In this document: positions 1-12,100 of the stretch, one piece after another
Layout: each line of letters opens with the position of its first letter
Position numbering within the stretch: the first letter of the stretch is position 1
Assembly (NCBI GenBank): GCA_005239725.1
Contig: SBBM01000032.1
Location: 1 to 33,580 of the forward strand
Length of the DNA: 33,580 bases
Direction: 5' to 3'
DNA from: Planctomycetales bacterium
GTDB taxonomy: Bacteria > Omnitrophota > Gorgyraeia > Gygaellales > Profunditerraquicolaceae
Notes under the pieces: model-generated
What the model was told of the DNA's origin: nothing
The model's database searches: none
The model's input: only the letters and a program-made list of their open reading frames with translations
Program-made: the position numbers and the translations under genes

Positions 1-192
1 CGCAATCAATCCCCTGCTCATCAAAAAGAACAGCCAGTTGTTCGACGCGGGATAACCGTAATCAGCCACCATATCGGAATGACGGTCAAAATTAACCACA
101 ACCGTATTCCTGCTACGCAAAATTCCTTTGTTGAGTGTATCCATAACCACTGCGTAAATCGCAACATGCTCACTAGATATAAATACGGGAAT
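1..192 (-). other. Start of a UPF0489/ureohydrolase-like domain, partial
   Basis: Sixty-four residues visible. ISSEHVAIYAVVMD begins the domain, then NTVVVNFDRHSDMVADYG, a strand ending in D-x-H-x-D as in UPF0489 (C5orf22-like) and arginase/deacetylase-fold metal sites, then NNWLFFLMSRG. The early Glu-His and the DxHxD fit UPF0489, but the rest is outside the window. Confidence 0.5.
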
Positions 193-3100
193 AACCGGGC
201 TGCTGGATTTATTCTCGGATGTGATGCTTTCAATATACCTTAATATAGTTTCTACGGTAGCATCAATACTAAGATCGGATGTATCTACAATTTTGGCATC
301 CGGCGCGATTTGGGCAGGCATATGCTTCCTTTCGCTATCCTGCCGGTCTCTCTCCGCGATACTTGCTTTTATAGTTTCAATAACTTTGGCTTTAAGATGT
401 TCCGCTATAATACCGTATTCTTTGAGCACTTGCTCTGCCCTTCTCTTCGTCCTGCTTTCCAAATCGGCAGTCAAGAATATCTTAACATCCGCATTCGGGG
501 CGATTTCAATACCCGTAACACGCCCTTCCAACACAATAGAAATACCTTTTTCTTGTAATACGCTTACAAATGCCTGTAATTTTTTAACAGCAATTTTGCG
601 TATTTCCGGGAAAGCGGACACGACCACCACATTATTTGCAATCTTTTCGGAGTAGAATATTTCAGTAATATCTCTATTAAAATAGAAATAATGTAAGGTG
701 CCCCCGATAATCTTTGCGCTAAATTGTTCCAGATTAATGCTACCGATTATCTTAACCAACATATCGATGTCTTTGTCCAAAGACACCTTTTGCTCAAGGG
801 CCAAACCAGTAATCAGCCGGTAAATCTTGCCATATGAAAAATAAACTGCGCCTAATTTCTCTGCGACTATCTGCGATATTGAAGTTTTACCCGCGCCCGA
901 AGGGCCGTCTATGGTAATAACTATGGGGGAGATACTATTCTTCATTACCTTATCTTGCGGATTGTTTACTTGTTGATTCCAGGTATCTATTCTAAATACC
1001 ATTATCATTGCCCAAATAATCGTGCCGTTCACTGTAATTAAATCTATTTTATTTGGCCAATATGTCCAGCCAGCAAAGAAAATTGGAGCCCAAAAACTGA
1101 TTTGTTGTATATATAATTTTATAAATGCCTTAAAACTATCTTTACCGGAAAAGGTAATAAAAATATTTTTAAATGAAACCTTGGTGTTATTCTTTGCAAT
1201 AAACCTCTCGCGTGCTATAAAATGTAATGGTATAGCAACTAACGGGGTAAACATAAATAAATCAATTAAAACTGCAGAAATTGGGTTAAGATTTAAATAT
1301 CTAATTAACGGATAAAATCCAGTTAACACAATTAAACCAAAATATACTACCCCAAACACTGCCCAGCGGAATATCTCGCTCCAGTTAATAACAGTTCTTC
1401 TTATCTTCTGGCTTACATAAGAACCAATGCCTCTTGATGTAGCGCCTATGATGCTTTTTATGAGGATGGCTTTTAATGATAAGTTTGCAGCAACAAGAGA
1501 AACATAGATGTCGCCAAATATGTACGAAGACAATATTGTAAATGTTGATATAGCCAAGCCTGGTTTTAGCTTTTTAAGTAAAGAAATTTCATTCTTAACC
1601 GGCGAACTGCTGCTCTTTATCAATTTATCCTGTTGATTGATGAAGCCGGAAGCCTCAATGATGTTGGCTGGAGCCTTAAAATCATGGATGAGGCAGCCTG
1701 GGCGGTGCAATGATACGGAACGGGCGTAGTCGGTGCGGGTAATATCCCCTGTAGGCACTTCAGGGTATATCGCCCATCTGTTTTTGTATTCATCTTCGCC
1801 ATTCCTGTATCTTAAGGTTAAGGGAAGGTCGTTCTTTAGGAGCCTGGAGAGCTCATCTACCTTATAAACCATCCTCATGGCGTTGTAAGGTATGCCTTCG
1901 CCTGACTTCTGGGCTTCTTTGGTTAATTCAATCAGTCTATTCTCGTAATCTTTTCCTTTCGCGTTTATTTCTTCCAGGAGGAAGGAGTAATTCTCATCCA
2001 TTGTTATATTCCTTAAGCCTAAGCCTCCTTTTTGGCCGGAAGGATTGGATACCAATTCTACGGATATATTGGCGTTCTTATCTTCAAAAAGATAAAGGCT
2101 GTAAGCGAGTATCTCTAAGTCAAGGATCCTGTCGGTAAGGCGGGTTAAGTCATTAATGCGGTTTAAGGCTAAAAGCTTTACATTTTTCTCCTTAAGGTAC
2201 TTTGTTAAAGGAACACTTATTTTAAAGATCTCGCCTGCTTTTCTACCTACGGTGTAACCCTGGTCCGGCCAGTTAAGCTGCATGGTGGCATAACCGTGGT
2301 TGTAGGGATACTCCTGGGAGTCTTCTCTGATGACGTAATTTAATTTATCATCTATTGTATATCCGTGCAGATTCGGCTGACAGACCAAGATAACGTTTTG
2401 AGGCCTAAAGCCATAATGGTCATTCTTACGCAAATCATCAATTACATCATTTTCATTTTCAGAGTTGACATGGATAATGACTGTGAAGTTTTTAATGATG
2501 TCGCTGCTGTGTTTTTTATCCAGATTAGCCAATTTACGCTGGAGTTGCCTCATCTGCCGTGAGCCAGGGCCTAAGCCTGGATAATGTTTTTCCGGGATAT
2601 TTATCGGCCTGGCCAATTCTAATGACCTCTTAATGATACGCCGGCCTTCGTCTGTGCCTATAACGCGGGCAATATCTTTTTTTAATTTATCAAATTTATC
2701 AAAGCCTAATACTTTGGCTAACAGAGCTATCTCGTCCGGCGTAAGGGATTCCAGGCTATCAACAATTGCTTCCTGTGCCTTCTCTAATTTCTCGGGTGGA
2801 ATAACTCCTTGGCTTAAGTACCTCGCGGCTTCTTCTCTCTGCTGGATATATTTGGGAGCGATTTCCGTCCAGACATTTACCACATACATTGGCTTATTCA
2901 CTTTAAGGCGGGTAGCTGCCCCGGCAGCGAAGATCTCAACGCTAACCTCACCCCTTATCAACATGTTAAAGATCATGTTGTAGTAGTTGAGGAATTCAGG
3001 GGAATCTTTAAACTCTTCAAGGTCAAAGACTTTTGTCCGCACCAAGTTAGAGACCGGTATGATCAACTGATTCACAAAATCAATAATCCCATTTACCTTA

Positions 3101-6100
3101 TCATGATCATTGTCTATTATGGCCTTATAAAGTTCCCGGGTGTTTTTATCATCTGCGGCTTTCGCATCCACGAACGCCTTCATTCTATCAGCAAGCCCTG
3201 ATAAGAAGGGGTTGATGGGGGAAGACGCTAGTGTATCAGGCAAACTTTCTATTATATCTAATATCTGATGCTGAGGAGCATTGACCATATTCAAGGAAGC
3301 AATAACATCTTTTCTTAAATCCGCGCGGACTTTATTTAACTTTCCTTGTTGTTTTTGGTTCTTTACCCATTCGCTGACTGCCTTGCTTTGATTTATTTCA
3401 TCAAGCTGCTCTGATGTTAATTCGTAGAATAAACGAGGGTCATCCACAACCGGAGCACGGCCGAATTCAGAATAAGCCCATTCATTAATGAAAAGCGGAT
3501 CAGGTATACCGATACTTCTATCGGCAATAAAAACTCGTATACCATTTTCCTCACAAGGGACAATCAATAGATTAAAACTATTTCCTTTTGTAATTATCTT
3601 ATTGAGGATTATCCTGATAAGTCTGATTAGTGTATCTATCTGAGATGGTGCCGCCTCCAAAATAATGCCTGTTCCTAAATCCTCCAACAAAGTCGATACG
3701 GATATACCATCAATTACCCTGTGTCCATTAAGGCTGTAAGCAGCATGTTCAATGGGGAAGTAGGTACGGATTACATTGGCGTGAAGTTGAGGCTGAGATG
3801 CACCGGCCTTAGGCCCTTCGGCATGCTTTGAATACCGCCAGCCATTTACGCCGATACGAAACTTCTCTATCCCTTTTAAGCTGGGAGAATTATTCAATTC
3901 TCGGAAGAATTCAAAAATATCGGATAGATTCTTGAATTTGATCACCTTTTTCTGACGAACCAAGCGATCTCCTCTCGAAAAAGTAACCTGGTGTGGCTGT
4001 TCGGTAGGAAGATTCTCGGGGTTATTCGGCCAGATAGAAAAAGGATTATACATAATCCACCAGGTGTTCCCTTTTGATGAGTTCCAGGCTAACCAGAGCT
4101 CATTTGCAAGGCCGGGGTTATTTTTTACATTTTTCGGATTCAATACAGATTTCTTAGGCGAACTTTTTGCTTTAACCCTACCTTTTCCTGTGGCTTGTGG
4201 CCTTTTAGCCCTGCCTGTATTCTGAATTACTATCATTTCTGCTTCTTTGGCTACTTCGAAAGGAATCTGGCCGCGATAGATTTTGGTTGAGCCATCCGGC
4301 ATAATTATACCGTAATCTACTGTATTGCCATCTTCTAAGATATTGAAATAATGCTGAATTTTTCCCTTTTCGTGTCTTACTACCCTATTTTGCAAAACCC
4401 ACATTTCCTGGATGGATTTATAAATGTCGTTTTTATCAGCTTCGTAACCGCGGTTATGGCTAATAATCTTACCGTCATTATCGATTTCTAAAACTTGACC
4501 GTTACGATGGGCTTCTTGGAATTGGGTAATAATCTTATCTGTAGATTTTTCTTCAATCGGGCTGGAGGATAACTGTGCGGTAGTGACCGGAGGACCCTTA
4601 GTGTAGTGAGAAGATAAGCCAATAATCTGCTCTAATCTATTCTGGTATTCTCCGGAGAAGGAATAAACCGGGCTGCTGCAAACACCGGATAAATAGTGGC
4701 GGGAAATCTTTTGCACAAAAGGATTAAAAACTCCAGAATAATTCGCATACATGACAAAATCTATTTTAACTCTTCCCAGCCTAACTTCTCTATATTCCCT
4801 TATAAGCTTTCGCAAATCATTTAATTTCTCAAAGGATGAATTCTCTGCCATTTTTCCAACTGTTATATGGATTATATTTGTCCTGTACCCATCCGGGATA
4901 TATTGTTTTAATCTGTCTCTTAACATCGAGAACTGATTATTGCTAACGTACCCTACGGCTATAATATTGCCATTATCCACTATCAAAACCCGATTAAAAG
5001 TTAATTCATACGGCCGTATGCCATTTACTGCCTCCCGAACTCCATTTTGCGTATCTTGATGATTTACAGCTCTACAAATATCAGGGCGTAGACTTTTCCG
5101 GACGCTAAACACAGTGGAATGTAAATACCCTTCTTCAGTCCACCTAACCTCTTTATTTTTCGATAAAATTCTATTAATCTCATTTCTTACTTCAGATAAA
5201 TTCTTTAGAAGCTCTTCTCCGCCAACGTAATCTTTAAGCGGCCAATGGACAATAAATGGGCTCATCCCTGTAAGCTCTATGGGCTCGCCATTTGTCCCTT
5301 TAGTAAAATAATCTGAGTTATTACATAATTTTTGAACATCTACTCCATTTCTCTGAAAGGATTCCTCCATTGAATTGTATTTAGCCGTGAGTCTCTCTTC
5401 GGATTCTAAAGAAACGGGACTGCGGGAGGTTATCTTGTTGCTCTGCAAACCATTATCTAAAACTAACGCCTGTGGCATATTAATTCCAATCTTTCCAAGT
5501 TCCTTTGTTAAATAACCATCGTCGTCTTTAATTCTACCTAAGGTAATATCATCGGCTACCCTCTTAGCTAAATCTATAGTTTTTTTATCAGCTCTCGCTG
5601 CTATCTCTTTGATTTTTTCTTCTGTGGCTGTTCTTATGGCGCAAGCTAATTCTTCCATCAGGTCTAAATAAATAAACCCATTTTCCTCAACATAGGCTTG
5701 AGCTAAAATGACTTCGTCATCCTGTTTCCTTGGATCAAAATATTTCTTTGATTTAATTTTGAGGGCATAGAAAACAGTCCTGGTTCTCACACTGACTTCG
5801 TCAACAATTCTAGCAATCTGTGCTACATGTTGATCTTGAAATGTATACGTATATAACATAAAATCTTCATCTGGTTCTCTCAAGAGACCTTTCTTTCTTA
5901 GTTCTCCAACGAATCTTGCACCCTCATTGACTGCCATCTGCCTAAAAGGCCATTGATTATAAGGCATAAGGTCATTTTTTCTAAAGAATCTTATATTCTC
6001 TAAAATTTCTTCAACACTTACCAACGGATCAAACATAATAAAACCAACATCTATACCTAATTGCAATTCTCTCAATATTTCTAAGCTTCTAATATTCTCA

Positions 6101-9100
6101 ATAAGCCTTAAACCCCGCCGATACCGTTTCAATTGGCCCGTATTTCCTGCTTCTACCCCAATAAATACTTTAACTAATCCTACCTCTTTAAGCCGCAGAA
6201 GAAGTTGCCTCATATCTTCATTTTTACCATCGGTATTATCTTCTCTATAAATAATGTTTGGTCTGGTGAATATTCTAAACGTAAAACTAATATTGTATCG
6301 TCTGCTCAAATTTTCTATGCCATCAGCGATAGCTCTGATTCTTGCTATATTTTCATCGCTTCTGCCACCTATAAACTCATCATCTGAGAATTCAACTTCA
6401 GATATGCCCTGCGACATGACATTTTCCAAAATCTTTAAAACTCTTTCTACGCTAAATCCCTGCCAACTATATGTTTTCTCTTTTTGTAAAACAACGCCGG
6501 ATTTTCTAAAAGAGGTTCTGGTGCAAAAGATACATCCTCCCCAAGGACAATCGCGCGAAGCCTGAACCTGAACATTGCCACCACGTTTTATTATCTCAGC
6601 ATAAGTGTTAGCCTCTGGAGAATATATCAATGCTTCTAAATTTGGTGTTTCTAAATGAGTCCTCACTATACTATTGTTAATTTTATCTCTATAAACCAAA
6701 TTCGGCACATCGCTAAGATTATTTCTTCCTTTTACAAATCCAACTATGCCACTTAAAGAAAACTCTCCTTCCCCTCGAACTATTATGCCTTCTGGGTAAG
6801 TCTCAAGTATCTTATCTGGGAAATAGGTAGGTATTTGATTGCCGAAAACTATAAGCGTTTTATCTTTATTAAATGACCTAACGTTTTTAAGCCCATCAAC
6901 GAATTGCTTAACTAACTCCAAAGAACCCAATTGGTTAGTCCAACTCATAGTCACATCCACGCCTTGAGCAAAATAGCCACGTAAATCACCCGCCAAGGTT
7001 TCCAAAGATAAATTATTCCACGCATTATAATGTTTGGGTGAACCCATACCCACTAGGGTTACTTTCACCTGAGTTCTTGCATTTCCATCCAAATCAACTC
7101 TTGCAAAACTAGGCAAATCAGGGAGTAAAACTGTTAACCAATCTTCATCTGGCACCAAACCGATATTGTTATTCTGTAAAAATTGTATGTGGTCTTGCAA
7201 GAAGGCATACTTGTTGAGGTATTGTATGGTAAAATCTCTGACTTCTTTTTCGTTCTTTCCTGAAAGGTGATATAATTCGTGTCCTTCAAAAATTACTCTT
7301 AGCTGCTCAGTGGGATTAACCAAAAGCAGGCCGCCTCTTACCTCTGCAGGCGCGGCTAACGAAGGACTGATAACTACATTGTTTACATCTAAAGTAATTC
7401 CCCTTGTTAATAATGCATCTCTTCCGCCACTAGCAGTAATAATAACATTTAGTTCATCTGCATTAGGCAGTCTATCGCGCTCATTAGTAGTAGGTATAGT
7501 GGCAGGATATAAGAAGTTAATATCTGCCGGTTGAGGTTTACCCCTTTCTTCCTCGATTTTTCTTCTAGCTTCTTCTAATTTTCTGCTTAATATCATTTTC
7601 TCAATTGTATCCAGAGTTATGTTCAACTCATGCATTGCACATACGGGAGGACACATTTTATGTAGAGCTTCAGAATTAACCATTCTTATTACCTCATGTC
7701 TTCTCGGTCTACCCAAAACCTCTTTCATGCTCTGATATTTTAGATTTCCAATTACAAATTCTCCTGCCCCACCCCACTCAAGACAAATATAAACTCTAGC
7801 TTCCGGAGGAGCAATAAATGAAATAAGAGGACAGGCTAAGCATTTGCTATATGATTTTGGGGTAGGATTAGATACGTCCCTGAATTTTTGGTTTGGAATA
7901 CTTATTAGTATATTAGTATCTTCAAGTATAGGTCTTACCTCTGCTTCAACTATTTGTATGGCCCTATCCCAAACCCATTGAGGAAATTGTTTATTTTCAA
8001 ATAAAAATTCTTTCCAAGCCTCAGTTTCTTTAGGTCCGGAAGAAGACATTACTCTCAATGTTTCTTCTAAATTCTCAGGATATTGTTTACCAGACCCATA
8101 ATTTACAGTTGGGCGAATTTGATAACTTGAAATGCCGCCCCGATGGTCTAAGTCATAAATCTCCCTTAATATTCTTGCTAACATGCCTACTTCATTTACA
8201 TTTGATGGATTAACTATATAGCCTACTCCTATATCCGTAGAAAATTTTCCTCTTACCTTTTCTTTTGCAAGAGTTCTAAGGTTCCTGATAATTTTCTCAA
8301 ATACCTTACTATTCTTATGTAATCCGTGCGTAACTTGATGTGTTTCAGGGATTCCTGCATTTACACTTATGCGGATAAACCTTGGTCTGATTTCTAAAAT
8401 ACGTCTTGTTTTCTCTATATCTAAAAGACTACCGTTTGTAAATAACCCTATTTCAAAACCTTCACTTCTTGCGTAATGCATTACCTCAATTGTCATAGGA
8501 TTCATAAGTGGCTCTCCACCACCTGTAAACGTTATTGCTTTCACTCCTGCTACTCTTAACTTATCTATTACTTGTTTCATCAGTTCAAAAGACATCAATT
8601 TATCTTTATGAGTTAATTTTCTCTCGTTTAATCTCGTATCTTTATTTCGTGGGTCTTCTTTCATCCGAGCGTAAGTACATCCCCAACACAAGAAATTGCA
8701 AAGTAGAGATGGAACTAACTGAACTGTCACTGGCGTGACTTCATAAAACTTACCATCCAATGCTTTTTCTACACACTCGGGATGATATAACCACTTTCTT
8801 GAGCCTGCAAGAACTCCATATCCTTTATCCGAGATAAAATCAACTAATCCATTATCACCAGACTTTTCAGTAACCACTATAGACGAAGAGGAAAATTTTG
8901 CCTCTTTTCTTAATTGCTCATAAATCTCTTTTGGTACATCTACCTCTATATCAAAATCATGAATTTTATGTGCTGGGATGAGATCTTGTACTACAGCGAA
9001 TAAGCCAATACTACCGCCTAAAGTTAACACAAGATTCACATTTAATCTTTCTGCTACTTCTTTATTCTCTTTATTCATTGCCCCAGAGGTAACTTCAACA

Positions 9101-12100
9101 AACTCAGATAAGCCACTTTTTTCTATGAAGTGGGCAAAAATCATTTCCATTGCCGGGCTGCGATTATAATTGGAATTACAAACAATGTTCAATTTTACCG
9201 GTGAACTGGAACGCTCGGCTACTTTTATTACATTTCCCTGCGGCCCAATTTCGTATTCTCCCGGTTCGGTAATCTCTATAATTGCAGTTTCGCGCTTTAA
9301 AAGTTTGTAGCCACGGATTCTAAGGTATGGAACCATGGCGGCATCGGCCATTTCCTCTTCGCTAAGTTCTATTATTTCCCACCCGGCATTTTGAATAGCT
9401 AAACCATTGATATACAATCTTGCTCCATCAACAACTCGGATTATCAACGCCCCATCCAGATTAAGATCATTTATGTAAATTTCTTTACCGCTTATAATTA
9501 GCGCAGAACGGTTCGAGATAGAGCCTGATTTTATTTTACGCGTGGCCTCTCGGATTGTCGGCGCAAAAGAACGTTCAAAAACGACCTTAGCCCCATCCTG
9601 ATACGGCACATCCTGCACACGAGCAACTTTACCTGCTATATCCACTTTAATCCCCGCCATTGCCAAAAGCTTACGCCAATAGGCATAGAAATCAGCTTCG
9701 CCTGTAGGCATTGCGTCAGGATAATTTCCTTTTTTAGCGTTGTCTGCGCCGGTGGTTAAAGTATTTTTCACAGGGGAAAATATATCCCTTTTTTCAAAAT
9801 TAGTAAATCCGGTTTTATACGCGCCCATTTCCCTTGCTAAATCCTGCATCATAGTTTCAAGACGAGTGGGGCTCTTAAAGATAGTTTTTTCCTTATCAGC
9901 ATATTTAGGGTTAACAAACTCTGCAACAATCCCTTTAGTGCCAGTAAGGACAGAATCGTATGCCTTATTATTCACAATATAGACATTTAAGTTGGCAGGA
10001 TACGGAGATTTACCTGTCTTGGGATCCGGGATATCTCCAACATTAAAGGCCGCCTTGAGAAGCGGTTCCAACTGGTTATACTCCACATTGCAGATCATCC
10101 GCGTCCCGTCTGCTTTTTTAACCAAGTCTACAATGGCTCCGGCCTTCTCCCCCGCATCTCTATCTACAGTAAGAAAGTTAAAATCAAAATTCTCGCGGAT
10201 TGAAACGGCTAACCCGGATAAAATTCCGTTAAAGACCTGCGCGTTGGTATCCTGAATAAAAATGGTATGAGTCCGGCCTTCCTTGAGCCATTGGTTTACA
10301 AGGCCGCGCTGATGCAACAACATATGGATATCTCCATGGCCATGAGGTTTAACCTGCAAATGATATGCACCATGTGTTTCTAAACAAAAATCCCCATTAT
10401 TATTGGTAATAGCCGGAACAGCTCCTTGCCGGACCAAGATAATCTGGCCCTGCGCTACCCCATGGTGTTGATAATAATTATTGGCTTCCAAAAGCTTCAG
10501 GGTTTTCTGATGAGTATCTTTGGATGTCATAATTACGAATGGGATTATCCCGGTTGTACCGTTTAATAGATTAGACGCATTTTGAATCGCGATAATATTT
10601 TTTACATACCATTCCAGATAACTATCTTCAGTCGCAAGATTAACAGGAATTGCTATTTTAATACCATCGTAACCCAGGCGCTCGCCTAAACCTCCTGCAA
10701 CCATAACAACGGCTATTTTGTTAGCGGCGGCTAAGCCGAATGACTCCAATTCGTGGTAGCGTTCGTTAATTGATACCAGCTGTATCCCTTCCGGAATTTG
10801 CGGCGCAAAGCCATCAAAAGGATTTTTTCCCGCCTTGGCATCAGCCAAAAGACGGATGGCATTTTCGCGATAGGCTTTCAGCCCGCCAGGATAATCGGAA
10901 TTAATGGTTTTAATCTCCTCCAAGAAAACAACCTTTGCCTTATCATGATACCCTGGTTTATCCCAAGAAATAAACAAATGCTCCTGCCCCAAATCGAACA
11001 AAATCTTAATTATGTCTAAATGTTTTTGTTGCGAAATTACTCCTGCTAGGAGATTTTCTTTTAAGGCCGCTAAGCCTTTTTCATGAGCGCATTTGGCCAA
11101 TACCATAACCATGGCGAGAAAAACAGGCTTATGCTTAACGTTTCTTTCGACACCTTCTATAATTTCCAACACCAAAGCAGCCCTTGTCGCATATTTTATT
11201 ATGAGGGGGGCTTTAGCATAATAGGCAAGCGCTTTTTTAAGGAAGGTAATGTTATCGCTGTCGTTATTTTCGGAATAACTGGCGTATTTTGTAAAAATTT
11301 CCTCCTCGCGGCCTTTCTCCAGCAATTCCTTAATATTTAAAAGCGTATTTTGGCTGATATGAATACTCTCGTCGTCTTCTATGACAATATCCATCCTATT
11401 ATCGAAGGTGACACCATCATCTATTTTGAGTTTTGCCGAGCCATTTAAAATAAACGAAATGTATCTATTAATGCTAACATTGTTACCGATTTCAACCGAA
11501 TTGGCGGGATTATATTCATCATTAATCCGTAGAATAAATTTCTCGCCGTTTGCTAACCTGAAATTGCTGCCTATTGTGGTATTTTTACCGCTAAGGTATA
11601 GGTACGATTCTTTCCCGATGAACATATCGTGGCCGGCGTTGAGCACTGAGAATATTGCGAATGCAGGCGATAATTCAAGCGAAGCAGTTTCAGAGATATA
11701 GCCATTGTTTTCTCTAAAGAGATTTTTATCGTATTCATTAAAAAGTTTCCTGGCGCGAGATGGCGTATCTATGCCTTTGCCTTCTTTGTCTTTTATAGGA
11801 GCAAAATAACCGGCCCTCGGCACCAAAATATGCGCTCCCCTAGATTCGCCATTAATAAACCCATGAAAAGCCATAATCTCAAATTTATTGGCTTTCAAGT
11901 TTCCGCTTTCTTTTGTATGCTTTTCTAGTGTCTCCGGATGATAACCGGCTAATGCTTTATTTGCCGCAACTACAACCGGCAATTCCGGAAGCGGACTATC
12001 CTTGTCCGTAAAGCTATCCAGACTCCAAATAAGGGTATTCGTATTACCTAATCGCAGCCATAATTTCGCCTTTTCTTTCAACATATCCTTGGTATATTCT

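Noticed and set aside
943-945. ATG before the cytidylate kinase as an independent gene start
   Set aside because: There is only a weak AAGG just two bases upstream and no stop ends the preceding frame.
9760-9780. FSPVKN in the USP-like domain as a further boundary motif
   Set aside because: No Ser run, and it lies within a stretch that aligns with USP on both sides.
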